DNA of 17,456 nucleotides from the NCBI GenBank assembly GCA_946480685.1, contig CAMLLI010000006.1, forward strand, positions 1-17,456. Reading direction: 5' to 3'. Shown piece after piece: positions 1-7,217 of this stretch. The DNA is from an uncultured Flammeovirgaceae bacterium (lineage in GTDB: Bacteria > Bacteroidota > Bacteroidia > Cytophagales > Cyclobacteriaceae). The notes beneath the pieces were generated by a model that saw only the letters and a program-made list of their open reading frames with translations, was not told the DNA's origin and searched no databases. How positions within the stretch are numbered: position 1 is the first letter of the stretch; every line of letters starts with the position of its first letter. A program made the translations under genes and the position numbers.

Positions 1-575
1 CCGATATATTTCTGAAATGTGAAAGCTGTCATGGCAAACGCTTCAAGCAGGAGATACTCGAAGTGGAATATAATGGTAAAAACATTGCCGATATACTCGA
101 CATGACGGTTGAGGATGGACTAGACTTCTTCCGCGACAAGAAAGCGGTATATGATAAGATCCTTCCATTGAACGATGTTGGCCTGGGCTATGTAAAGCTG
201 GGGCAATCATCTAACTCATTAAGCGGTGGCGAAGCACAACGTGTTAAGCTTGCTTCTTTCCTTGGCAAGAATTCAACAGAAGGACATATACTTTTTATCT
301 TCGATGAGCCTACCACGGGTCTTCACTTCCATGATATATCAAAGTTACTCAAGGCTATAAATGCGTTGGTTGATCAAGGCCACAGCGTTATTGTTATCGA
401 GCACAACCTCGAAGTGATAAAGTGTGCAGACTGGATCATTGACCTTGGCCCTGAGGGCGGAGAGAAAAAAGGTGGCACATTGATGTTTGAAGGAACACCC
501 GAAGAGATGGCCAAGAAAGGTAAAGGATATACTGCTGAATTTCTCAAGAATAAGCTAGCCAGCCAGCAAAAGTAA
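1..575 (+). CDS. uvrA: UvrA excinuclease ABC subunit A, C-terminal part (5' end outside window)
   Basis: This is the last 190 codons of UvrA, the ATPase that scans DNA for bulky lesions and loads UvrB in nucleotide excision repair. The reading frame is already open at position 3. It begins inside the C-terminal zinc-finger region: KCESCHGKRF holds the last CxxC pair. It then runs through the family-typical YNGKNIADILDMTVED. The second ABC ATPase half follows, with the UvrA signature LSGGEAQRVKLAS, the Walker B DEPTTGLHF and the switch histidine in VIVIEHNLEVI. The end carries ADWIIDLGPEGG, as UvrA proteins do. No truncation is visible apart from the window edge. I cannot tell from this part alone whether it is the main UvrA or a second paralogue. 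No stem with a T-run follows the stop codon, so its transcript end is not obvious. Confidence 0.95.
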   Translation, partial: DIFLKCESCHGKRFKQEILEVEYNGKNIADILDMTVEDGLDFFRDKKAVYDKILPLNDVGLGYVKLGQSSNSLSGGEAQRVKLASFLGKNSTEGHILFIFDEPTTGLHFHDISKLLKAINALVDQGHSVIVIEHNLEVIKCADWIIDLGPEGGEKKGGTLMFEGTPEEMAKKGKGYTAEFLKNKLASQQK

Positions 576-680
576 TATGTGATTAAGCTGGTTTTCTGTG
601 TCGGTGTACACAGCGATGTTCAGGTAAATTTCGTTACGGGTGCTGCAGAACAGCAATAAAAATGTTACGATATAGCTTTA

Positions 681-730
681 ACAGGTTTGTTCAGAATATG
701 ACATTATACTGTCATTCCGAACAAGCCTGT
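681..730. repeat. Long imperfect inverted repeat (50-nt hairpin)
   Basis: The outer arms ACAGGTTTGTTC and GAACAAGCCTGT pair over 12 bp with one G-T/C-A position. The inner arms ATGACA and TGTCAT pair perfectly around the loop TTATAC. Short unpaired bulges (AGAAT and TCC) separate the two stems. The element sits between uvrA (+) and the small minus-strand ORF, and covers the last codons and the stop codon of that ORF. Neither side has a clear T-run next to it, so a classical terminator is uncertain. It could be a 3'-end stabilising hairpin or a transcript end for the small gene. Confidence 0.5.
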
Positions 731-796
731 GTACAAGCCGATAACAATAGCCACAACGATTCCCAGAATCAATAGAATTTTCCGTTTCGTAAACAT
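704..796 (-). CDS. Candidate 30-residue single-pass membrane protein
   Basis: This ORF is too short for usual gene callers. Read on the minus strand from ATG at 796 to TAA at 704-706, it encodes 30 residues: a basic start (MFTKRKILL), then about 22 hydrophobic residues (ILLILGIVVAIVIGLYTGLFG), ending GMTV. That is a textbook positive-inside single transmembrane segment, which random intergenic sequence rarely gives with start and stop so close around it. A -7-like box, TACCTTTA (one mismatch to TAnnTTTG), lies about 29 nt upstream on the same strand at 825-832. No good -33 element or Shine-Dalgarno is visible, which is normal for Bacteroidota. The function is not recognised. The 3' end lies inside the 681-730 hairpin. 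The call rests on composition and architecture only. Confidence 0.5.
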   Translation of the reverse strand: MFTKRKILLILGIVVAIVIGLYTGLFGMTV

Positions 797-930
797 TGCA
801 TAAAGGGTCATGCCTTATAGACACTAAAGGTATTAAAGAGGTTGTACTCGCTAAAAATTTTTTTGACCACCCGGAATATAGCTTGATCGAAACGTACGAA
901 AATGGAGATGAACTGTATCGGTCGTTCTGA
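796..930 (+). pseudogene. Short protein-like reading frame, probable gene remnant
   Basis: Between an in-frame stop just upstream and TGA at 928-930, this frame reads about 44 residues that look like protein: LIDTKGIKEVVLAKNFFDH followed by PEYSLIETYENGDELYRSF. The balance of charged, aromatic and hydrophobic residues resembles a soluble domain end. There is no in-frame ATG; the only early start would be TTG at 796, touching the start codon of the small minus-strand ORF. I do not recognise a family. The likeliest reading is the 3' remnant of a lost gene, but a small functional ORF with a non-ATG start, or chance, remains possible. Confidence 0.25.
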
Positions 931-1003
931 AAAATATAGCAGCACGCGTAACTTCATCGTGCTTTCTTGTTAACTTCATTACTCCACTAATCATTTTAAA
1001 GCT

Positions 1004-1564
1004 ATGAGAAAACCCACCCTTATCACCGTTGCTATACTGGCTATAGCTACGGCAGCCCTTGTTGCTTTCACATCAAAAGAGAAATCTGCGAGTACATCTG
1101 CAGTTGCTGTAGGTCAGCTTACCGCTAACTGGGAACGTGCAAAAGCCTACACAAAAGAATATCTGGATGCAGCCTCCGAAGAAACATTCAGCTACAAACC
1201 TACCAACGAAATGCGCAGCTTCGGTCAACAGATGATGCATATCGCTGAAGCTAACTATGGCATTGGTGCAACCGCTGTCGGTAAAGCAAGTCCCGTTGCA
1301 TTTGGCCAGCTTGAAAAATCAGACAAAACCAAGAGTAAAGCTGAAGTAACAAAAGCCGTAATGGAAAGTTATGATTTTGTTATAGCCGGCATGAAAACCA
1401 TGACCGACCAGCAGCTGCAAGAGATGGTAAAGGTTTTCAACTTTGATATGAACCGTGGTACTGCACTGGAGAAAGCTTTTGAACACCAAACCCATCATAG
1501 GGGACAAACTACAGTTTATCTTCGCCTAAAAGGTATTACTCCTCCCGGAGAAAAGTTATTCTGA
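1004..1564 (+). CDS. Exported DinB-like (DinB/YfiT four-helix) protein
   Basis: The 186-residue product begins with a signal peptide (MRKPTLITVAILAIATAALVAF) and continues as a DinB/YfiT-type four-helix-bundle domain. The metal-binding histidine pattern is present: His79 in QQMMHIAEANY near the end of the second helix, and the HxxxH pair His161/His165 in FEHQTHHRGQTTVYLR. Members of this superfamily bind a divalent metal. Some act as thiol-dependent S-transferases, many are stress-induced, and the substrate here is unknown. Export is inferred from the N-terminus, which has no lipobox cysteine, so the protein is probably periplasmic. The gene stands alone: 74 nt separate it from the remnant upstream, and a strong hairpin terminator follows its stop codon. 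It should not be confused with DNA polymerase IV, which shares the name DinB. Confidence 0.85.
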   Translation: MRKPTLITVAILAIATAALVAFTSKEKSASTSAVAVGQLTANWERAKAYTKEYLDAASEETFSYKPTNEMRSFGQQMMHIAEANYGIGATAVGKASPVAFGQLEKSDKTKSKAEVTKAVMESYDFVIAGMKTMTDQQLQEMVKVFNFDMNRGTALEKAFEHQTHHRGQTTVYLRLKGITPPGEKLF

Positions 1565-1567
1565 TTA

Positions 1568-1605
1568 AAAAATGGGCTGCCTGTCAGGCAGCCTGTTATT
1601 TTTGT
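1568..1605 (+). terminator. Rho-independent terminator after the DinB-like gene
   Basis: An 8-bp perfect stem, GGCTGCCT/AGGCAGCC with the 3-nt loop GTC (1575-1593), lies 10 nt past the stop codon. It is preceded by an A-run and followed by TGTTATTTTTG, a classic intrinsic terminator layout. The T-rich tail also contains the promoter-like box described next. Confidence 0.8.
1597..1604 (+). promoter_or_regulatory. Candidate Bacteroidota -7 box for the polyketide synthase operon
   Basis: TATTTTTG matches the TAnnTTTG -7 consensus of Bacteroidota promoters exactly. No convincing TTG/TTTG -33 element lies 17-23 nt upstream, because that stretch is the terminator stem. Transcription from here would give a leader of roughly 85 nt to the ATG at 1697. 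The match also overlaps a terminator T-tract, where T-rich boxes arise easily, so confidence is low. Confidence 0.3.
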
Positions 1606-1696
1606 AGAAAACCTTCCCTTTACCAGCATACACAGTTTTTTAACAGGAACTCTATGTCGTAGAAAGGTTTTAACTATATATACATTAAGAAAGGGA

Positions 1697-2809
1697 ATGA
1701 GCTTTATTACAGCTATTGGAACGGCTAATCCTCCACATCGCATCAGTCAGTCAACAATTGCAAGGTTCATGGAAAAAACCATGGGCCTTGATTCTTACAA
1801 CAGCCGTAAACTCCACACGATTTTTAAAGCCAGTGGCATTGATTACAGGTATACCGTATTGGAAGACTATGGAAAAGAAGATTCATTTTCTTTTTTTCCC
1901 AATGCACCCGAACGTGAGTCGTTGCCTTCTACGCAAAAGAGACTCCAGGTTTTTCAGGAACATGCCATCGACCTTAGTGTAGCCGCTGTAAAAAATTTAG
2001 AGCATAGTGCTCCTCATCTGAACCTGCAACAGATAACACATCTTATTGTAGTATGCTGCACCGGTATGTATGCACCGGGGCTTGATATAGAGCTTGTACA
2101 AAAGTTAGGTTTACCTACAACCGTGCAACGCACCAGTATAACTTTTATGGGTTGCTATGCAGCCTTCAATGCTATAAAAGTAGCCGATGCTTTTTGCAAG
2201 GCCGATGAAAACGCGCGGGTGTTGATTGTATGTACCGAACTATGCAGTCTTCATTTTCAGAAAGAAGCTACTGACGATAACTTTCTGGCCAACGCGCTCT
2301 TTGCCGATGGCGCGGCTGCTGTATTGATAGAAGGAAAAACCAACAGCACAAAACCAGCCTTAAAACTGGAAGCATTTCACAGCGATCTCGCTCCGGAAGG
2401 TAAACGCGATATGGCTTGGAGTATAGGCGATCTCGGTTTCGAGATGCGACTGTCTACCTACGTGCCTGATATAATTAAAAAGGGTATACGCACATTAACC
2501 AACCTGCTGCTGCAAAAGATAGCAGACAACGGGTCGGGTATACGCTACTATGCTATACATCCGGGTGGTAAAAAAATTCTGGAGGCTATACAGCAGGAAC
2601 TGAACATTACTGAAGAGCAGAACAAACCAGCCTACGATGTTCTCAGGAATTATGGCAACATGTCATCGCCTACAGTTTTGTTTGTGTTAAACGAGATCTT
2701 TAAAACTTTAGCAATTGACGATCACAACGCTCGCATCCTGAGCTTTGCATTCGGACCCGGATTGACCCTCGAAAGTATGCTGCTGAAAATTAATATACCA
2801 CATGCCTGA
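1697..2809 (+). CDS. Type III polyketide synthase (chalcone/stilbene synthase family)
   Basis: This 370-residue enzyme has the usual length for a type III polyketide synthase, a homodimeric ketosynthase that extends acyl-CoA starters with malonyl-CoA without an acyl carrier protein. The catalytic triad is visible: Cys153 in SITFMGCYAAFNAIK, His288 in YYAIHPGGKK and Asn321 in LRNYGNMSSPTVLFVL. The C-terminal loop AFGPGLTLES matches the family's GFGPG motif with Ala for the first Gly. The ATG at 1697 has an A/G-rich leader (AAGAAAGGGA) and starts the conserved N-terminus. The 3' end overlaps the methyltransferase gene by 8 nt, implying a translationally coupled operon. By analogy with bacterial synthase/methyltransferase pairs, the product is probably an alkyl-pyrone or alkyl-resorcinol-type lipid, but starter and chain length cannot be read from sequence alone. 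Confidence 0.93.
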   Translation: MSFITAIGTANPPHRISQSTIARFMEKTMGLDSYNSRKLHTIFKASGIDYRYTVLEDYGKEDSFSFFPNAPERESLPSTQKRLQVFQEHAIDLSVAAVKNLEHSAPHLNLQQITHLIVVCCTGMYAPGLDIELVQKLGLPTTVQRTSITFMGCYAAFNAIKVADAFCKADENARVLIVCTELCSLHFQKEATDDNFLANALFADGAAAVLIEGKTNSTKPALKLEAFHSDLAPEGKRDMAWSIGDLGFEMRLSTYVPDIIKKGIRTLTNLLLQKIADNGSGIRYYAIHPGGKKILEAIQQELNITEEQNKPAYDVLRNYGNMSSPTVLFVLNEIFKTLAIDDHNARILSFAFGPGLTLESMLLKINIPHA

Positions 2810-3509
2810 TTTCTCCACACGATCGGAAGCTCTTGAGATAATGGACGATCTTGATTGTGCAGGAGAAGTAGTTGATCAAACACTTCGTGAGCTTGAGTTT
2901 ATTAACAAGTGGCTTGGTGGTAATGCAGTAACAATAGAAGCGCTTAAAAAAATTCTGAAAAATCATGACCGAAGCAAGCCGGTTGTTATAGCAGACCTCG
3001 GCTGTGGCGGTGGCGACATGCTTCGGTTAATATACCATTGGGCTAATCGCAATCAGGTACAGGTAAAGCTTATCGGCATTGACGCAAACCCCAACATCAT
3101 ACGTTTTGCCCGACAGAATATACAAGATATACCGGCCATAGAATTTGCAACGCTTGACATCTTCTCGGATGATTTCCGGAAAATGAGATTCGATGTTGTG
3201 ATTGGTACACTGTTCTATCATCACTTCAGTAATCTTCAATTAAGCGAATTCTTTCGCCAGCTTCACAGGCAATGCAACATCGGTTTTATTATTAATGATA
3301 TTCACCGGCATCCGTTGGCATACTATTCTATAAAGCTGTTAACAAAACTTTTTTCGAAGTCTGCTATGGTAAAATACGATGCTCCTCTTTCGGTTTTGCG
3401 CGCGTTCACCAAAAATGAATTACGCGATGTTCTCACCAATTCCCGCACTGTATTTAGCATCACCTGGCGATGGGCTTTTCGCTGGCAGGTAATTGCCATA
3501 AGCCGTTGA
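2802..3509 (+). CDS. SAM-dependent class I methyltransferase paired with the polyketide synthase
   Basis: The 235-residue protein has a Rossmann-type methyltransferase core. Motif I is VVIADLGCGGGDM (61-73), the acidic residue binding the SAM ribose is Asp94 in LIGIDANPNII, and a motif II-like region is FDVVIGTLFYHHF (130-142). The start codon lies inside the synthase gene, so the shared bases ATGCCTGA hold both start and stop, a strong sign of coupled translation. The inferred role is O- or C-methylation of the polyketide product. This differs from the membrane isoprenylcysteine-type methyltransferase paired with type III synthases in Bacillus, so the two pairings probably arose separately. 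No oxidoreductase gene follows, although flavin enzymes often accompany such pairs as I recall. The substrate is an inference from neighbourhood. Confidence 0.85.
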   Translation: MPDFSTRSEALEIMDDLDCAGEVVDQTLRELEFINKWLGGNAVTIEALKKILKNHDRSKPVVIADLGCGGGDMLRLIYHWANRNQVQVKLIGIDANPNIIRFARQNIQDIPAIEFATLDIFSDDFRKMRFDVVIGTLFYHHFSNLQLSEFFRQLHRQCNIGFIINDIHRHPLAYYSIKLLTKLFSKSAMVKYDAPLSVLRAFTKNELRDVLTNSRTVFSITWRWAFRWQVIAISR

Positions 3510-3567
3510 ATAAATAATGTTTTCTTTCTCGATCCGTTCTGTTATTTTATCACAATAATTACCCTCC

Positions 3568-4953
3568 ATGGGTTTAACGAACCTCTCAGAAACAACTTTA
3601 CGATTAGTTTATCTATATCTGGCGGAATTTACGCTGGGCATTATTCTCTTTTTCGTATTCCGTTACTTCGGCATTCTCTACAGAAGAAGGTTTTTATATA
3701 CCTGGGCGTTAAGCTGGCTGGCGTTTACCATATATATAGCAGCGACCTGTGTTGTAACGGCATTCTTTATGCAGAGCCAGTCTACCACGCGTCTTGTCTT
3801 CAGCACGCTTGCGCAAATGAGTTGCTTCCTGCAAATTATCTGGATTCTTCGGGGTGCCTATGAACTGGTAACCGAGAAAGCTTTTAACCGGAGAAAATTC
3901 AAAGCGCTTCTCATCATCTGTTTCTTTGTGTCGCTTATCTCGGTAATTGCTTTCAGCCAAACGGTAGAAGATTCTATGCTCCGATATTTACTTCGCGTTG
4001 GCAGTCGAACATTTGTGAGTGGTGCGGGGTTTCTGATCGCGGGCATTGTCGTATTGCAAAATAAAAAGTTCTCCAGAGGATTTGGACAACGCATATTATC
4101 CATCACATTTATACTCTACAGTATCTACCAGTTATACTACTGTCTCATTGTGATCATCAACGTGTGTGGTACCGAAATGCAGGTTCCTAATTTTTATGGT
4201 GTAGTTGACCTGTTGCTGATTTCGATGATGGGCATGAGTATGATTATGTGGCTGCTGGAAGATGAACGTACTCGTCTGGATAAAGCCAACAAAGAACTCG
4301 ATCGTTTTCTCTACAGTACCTCGCATGATTTGCGTGCTCCCATTGCATCTATACTCGGCCTAACCTATTTGGGCAAAATGGAGTTTGAAGAAGAACGCGC
4401 ACGCACCTTTATGGATATGATTGAAGAGCGGGTAAAGAAACTCGACATGGTGATTGGCGATATACTCAGCTTGTCGCGCAGTAAAAAGATGGATGTCAAG
4501 ATAGAGAAGATAGACTTCAAGGATCTGCTGGACAACTCCATAACGGACATAAAATTCAACAAGGGTGCTTCGGCTATATCACTGGATTATACACACGATG
4601 CGAGTCATGTACTGTCATCGGATTTTAACCAGATGAAAATCGTGTTGAATAATTTACTGGCGAATGCTGTGAAGTATCACAATCTCGATCAGCCCAATCC
4701 TTTTATACGGGTTTTATTCCATCGCGAGAACGATGTAGTAAAGATTGCTATTCAAGACAACGGTAAAGGTATAGCAGAAGCCAATCTGCCGAAGATATTT
4801 GAAATGTTTTACCGGGCATCGCTTGATACTGAAGGTACCGGGCTCGGACTATATATCGTTAAAGAAGCACTCAGCAAGATACACGGAACGATAGAGGTGA
4901 AATCAGAGCTTGGTACCGGGAGTACCTTCACCATTATACTGGAGAATGCGTAA
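3568..4953 (+). CDS. Seven-transmembrane sensor histidine kinase, no adjacent regulator
   Basis: The 461-residue kinase starts with about seven hydrophobic helices (roughly 14-34, 44-67, 76-95, 112-132, 147-164, 177-198, 210-230) that form an integral-membrane sensor of unrecognised type. A short coiled linker follows, then HisKA with phospho-acceptor His253 in FLYSTSHDLRAPIASI. The HATPase domain has the N box NNLLANAVKYHN (361-372), G1 DNGKGI (397-402), the F box FEMFYRA (411-417) and G2 GTGLGLYIV (423-431). All catalytic boxes are intact, so it should be active. There is no periplasmic domain of size, suggesting that it senses membrane state or a small hydrophobic signal. No response regulator is present on either side. 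It lies 58 nt after the methyltransferase with no terminator between, so co-transcription is possible. Confidence 0.93.
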   Translation: MGLTNLSETTLRLVYLYLAEFTLGIILFFVFRYFGILYRRRFLYTWALSWLAFTIYIAATCVVTAFFMQSQSTTRLVFSTLAQMSCFLQIIWILRGAYELVTEKAFNRRKFKALLIICFFVSLISVIAFSQTVEDSMLRYLLRVGSRTFVSGAGFLIAGIVVLQNKKFSRGFGQRILSITFILYSIYQLYYCLIVIINVCGTEMQVPNFYGVVDLLLISMMGMSMIMWLLEDERTRLDKANKELDRFLYSTSHDLRAPIASILGLTYLGKMEFEEERARTFMDMIEERVKKLDMVIGDILSLSRSKKMDVKIEKIDFKDLLDNSITDIKFNKGASAISLDYTHDASHVLSSDFNQMKIVLNNLLANAVKYHNLDQPNPFIRVLFHRENDVVKIAIQDNGKGIAEANLPKIFEMFYRASLDTEGTGLGLYIVKEALSKIHGTIEVKSELGTGSTFTIILENA

Positions 4954-4988
4954 GTGATATATATACTTACGCACCCCCGAGTTTTTTA
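4947..4988 (+). terminator. Hairpin over the histidine kinase stop codon
   Basis: Perfect 9-bp arms TGCGTAAGT (4947-4955) and ACTTACGCA (4965-4973) enclose the loop GATATATAT and include the kinase stop codon. A T-run (GTTTTTTATTT) begins 8 nt after the stem, so this is a likely but not ideal intrinsic terminator. It lies between convergent genes, and the T-run runs into the rluB stop codon. Confidence 0.45.
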
Positions 4989-6587
4989 TTTGTAGTGTTT
5001 CAACCGAACAATCTCTTCCTTCTTCAGGAAGCGCCACTCGCCACGGCCCAGATCTTTTTTATCAAGACCGGCATATACCGAGCGGTCAAGTTTTACCACC
5101 TGGTATTCCATTGATTCAAATATTCTCCGCACAACGCGGTTCCAGCCTATATGTATCTCCAGGCCAACAGTTTTCTTGTCATCGGAAATTATAGCGATAT
5201 CGTCTACCACAACCTTGCCTTCTTCCAGTTGTATACCACCCTCCACTATTTTCTCGAAGTCAGCTTTGGTTAACGGGCGATCAAGTTCAACCTTGTATAT
5301 CTTTTTCACATTATACGAAGGGTGCATCAGCTTGTCGGCCAGGTCACCATCGTTGGTGAGCAGTAGCAAGCCCGTTGTATTTCGGTCAAGTCGTCCTACC
5401 GGATATATACGTTCTTTTACTTTACTGCCAATCAGGTGCATTACCGTGTTGCGTTCCTGCGGATCAACCGTGGTGGTAAGATAACCTTTTGGTTTGTTCA
5501 TCAGGATATATACCGGCTTCTCTGCACGCAGCACTTTACTTTCGTAACGCACTTCATCACCAGGATTTACTTTATACCCAAGCTCCGTAATGGTTTTGCC
5601 ATTTACCGAGATAAGTCCCATGGTAATAAGTTCATCCGCTTCGCGTCTGGAGCAAACACCACTGTTCGCTATATACCGGTTAAGACGTACTTTGCTGGTT
5701 TGTGCGGGAGCCTGCTCTTCTTCCTGATCGAAACTCTTGCGTTCGCCGGAAACTTTTCGTTTGCTGGTAAAACCTCTTGGTTTTTCATCTGCTTCATCAA
5801 ACGATCTTCTTGCTCCGGGTTTTTTAAAGGGACGCTCGTTGCCTTCATCCGAAAATCTTTTCTTGAACGGTCCTTCTCTGCGTGGTGGTTTATCAGAAGA
5901 TGTTTTACCGCCTGCACGCGGTGAAAAACTTTTACGAGGCGCAGCATCATCTTCTCTTCTGGAGTCTGAAGACTTGTCTGCACTCTTGAAAAACTTTTTA
6001 CCGGGTTTTGAAAATGCACTTCCGGAACGGCTGCGTCTTTCACCGAACTCTTCGTTCGATTTACGAAATGGTTTGTCTTCAGATTGATCTCTGCCAGATT
6101 TCGCATAGCCTCCCCGTGATGCGCCATCACTCTTGAAAGTCTTACGAGGTCTGCTGCTTCTTTCGTCAAACGAATCGCCTGACTTACGGAATGATCTGTC
6201 GGATGATTCGCTTCTATCAGATTTCTTATAGCCTCCCCGTGGAGCACTATCGCTTTTGAAAGTTTTGCGCGGTCTGCTTCCTCTTTCATCAAATGAATCG
6301 CCCGACTTACGAAACGATTTACCGGATGATTCGCTTCTATCAGATTTCTTATAGCCTCCTCGTGAAGCGCTATCGCTTTTGAAAGTTTTGCGCGGTCTGC
6401 TTCCTCTTTCATCGAATGAATCGCCCGACTTACGAAACGATTTGCCGGAAGATTCACTTCTATCAGATTTCTTATAGCCTCCGCGAGGAGTGCTATTGCT
6501 ACTGCTCTTAAAAGTTTTACCAGGTCTGGATGCATTGCTCCGGGCTCCTGATCTCCCGGATGAGTTACTCTTGTTGCGGCTGGACAT
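4986..6587 (-). CDS. rluB: Pseudouridine synthase RluB/RsuA family with repeat-rich N-terminal extension
   Basis: The C-terminal ~235 residues are a complete RsuA/RluB-type pseudouridine synthase, which isomerises a uridine in rRNA (23S for RluB, likely here). The S4 RNA-binding domain is at about 299-345 (VRLNRYIANSGVCSRREADE). The catalytic Asp401 lies in YPVGRLDRNTTGLLLLTNDG, and a typical tail follows. Residues 1-298 are extremely Ser/Arg/Lys/Gly-rich and predicted disordered, with three near-identical 41-residue repeats at 38-78, 79-119 and 120-160 and a diverged fourth from 161. Basic extensions are common in Bacteroidota RluB proteins and presumably help bind rRNA. The total of 533 residues is about twice the usual core. 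The gene starts inside scpB (23-nt overlap), so the two are co-transcribed. Functional confidence is high; specificity for 23S over 16S rRNA is inference. Confidence 0.92.
   Translation of the reverse strand: MSSRNKSNSSGRSGARSNASRPGKTFKSSSNSTPRGGYKKSDRSESSGKSFRKSGDSFDERGSRPRKTFKSDSASRGGYKKSDRSESSGKSFRKSGDSFDERGSRPRKTFKSDSAPRGGYKKSDRSESSDRSFRKSGDSFDERSSRPRKTFKSDGASRGGYAKSGRDQSEDKPFRKSNEEFGERRSRSGSAFSKPGKKFFKSADKSSDSRREDDAAPRKSFSPRAGGKTSSDKPPRREGPFKKRFSDEGNERPFKKPGARRSFDEADEKPRGFTSKRKVSGERKSFDQEEEQAPAQTSKVRLNRYIANSGVCSRREADELITMGLISVNGKTITELGYKVNPGDEVRYESKVLRAEKPVYILMNKPKGYLTTTVDPQERNTVMHLIGSKVKERIYPVGRLDRNTTGLLLLTNDGDLADKLMHPSYNVKKIYKVELDRPLTKADFEKIVEGGIQLEEGKVVVDDIAIISDDKKTVGLEIHIGWNRVVRRIFESMEYQVVKLDRSVYAGLDKKDLGRGEWRFLKKEEIVRLKHYK
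6108..6476 (-). repeat. Three 123-bp tandem repeats inside rluB
   Basis: Three head-to-tail units at 6354-6476, 6231-6353 and 6108-6230 each encode 41 residues beginning YKKSDRSESS and ending RGG. The two upstream-most units differ at only a handful of bases. A diverged partial fourth unit continues below 6108. Because the unit length is a multiple of three, copy number can change without breaking the frame, so length variation between strains is expected. Confidence 0.9.
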
Positions 6588-7167
6588 CTGTTTCTTTTAA
6601 GTCGGTATTTTCCCCTATGGTACTGGTTGTATCTGTTTCGGTTGTAAATTCTTTTGGAACCGGAAGTTCGTTGAGGTCATTGATCCCGAAGTATTCCATG
6701 AATTTAGGTGTAGTGCCGTATAGCATCGGACGGCCAATGGTATCGGCCTTGCCGGTTATCTCGATCAGATTTTTATCGAGTAATTTTTGCACGGCATAGT
6801 CGCAGTTCACACCGCGAATATTTTCAATCTCTGTTTTTGAGATCGGCTGTTTATAGGCAATGATGGAAAGTGTTTCCATCGCTGACGTTGACAATCTCTT
6901 TTTGGATTGTTGCTTCAGCATGATACCAATGCTTGCCTGGTATGCGGGCTTGGTAAGAAATTGATAGCCTCCGCCTGCTTTGTAAAGCTGAAAGGAATAT
7001 TCCTCGGCGGTATATTTCTCTTCCAAACGCTGAAGTGCTCCTGCTATATCTTCATCCGGAACTTCGGCATTAAACATTTCAGAGAGACAGGTTTTGATAT
7101 CAATAACTTTTATAGGGTTTGGCGAGCAAAAGATTAACGCCTCTATATGATTCTGTAGAAAGTCCAC
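6565..7167 (-). CDS. scpB: Segregation and condensation protein B (ScpB)
   Basis: The 200-residue protein matches ScpB, the winged-helix kleisin partner that with ScpA and SMC forms the bacterial condensin complex for chromosome compaction and segregation. The N-terminus DFLQNHIEALIFCSPNPI and the core STSAMETLSIIAYKQPISK with RGVNCDYAVQKLLDKNLI and GRPMLYGTTPKFMEYFGI are family hallmarks. The C-terminal ~30 residues are an acidic, Thr-rich tail that is probably disordered. The start is GTG at 7167: the conserved IEALIF motif comes within ten residues and no in-frame ATG lies nearby. The rluB start lies 23 nt before the scpB stop, giving an operon with overlapping frames; scpB-rluB linkage is widespread in bacteria. 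scpA is not in the window. Confidence 0.93.
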   Translation of the reverse strand: MDFLQNHIEALIFCSPNPIKVIDIKTCLSEMFNAEVPDEDIAGALQRLEEKYTAEEYSFQLYKAGGGYQFLTKPAYQASIGIMLKQQSKKRLSTSAMETLSIIAYKQPISKTEIENIRGVNCDYAVQKLLDKNLIEITGKADTIGRPMLYGTTPKFMEYFGINDLNELPVPKEFTTETDTTSTIGENTDLKETDVQPQQE

Positions 7168-7217
7168 GGTGTTCTGTGTTTGTTATTAAAGATAACCCAA
7201 AAAAATTGTTCAGAGAC

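Noticed and set aside
596..613. CTGTGT/ACACAG hairpin after uvrA as a terminator
   Set aside because: Only 6 bp with a weak loop and no T-run on either side; too small to call.
1004..1564. DNA polymerase IV
   Set aside because: The name DinB is shared, but the sequence is a short four-helix metal-binding protein with a signal peptide and has no polymerase motifs.
5669..6535. 288-codon open frame overlapping rluB on the same strand
   Set aside because: It is an off-frame reading of the 123-bp repeats, which keep any frame open because the unit is a multiple of three. The rluB frame has the clear S4 and catalytic domains, and the alternate product is repetitive with no motif.
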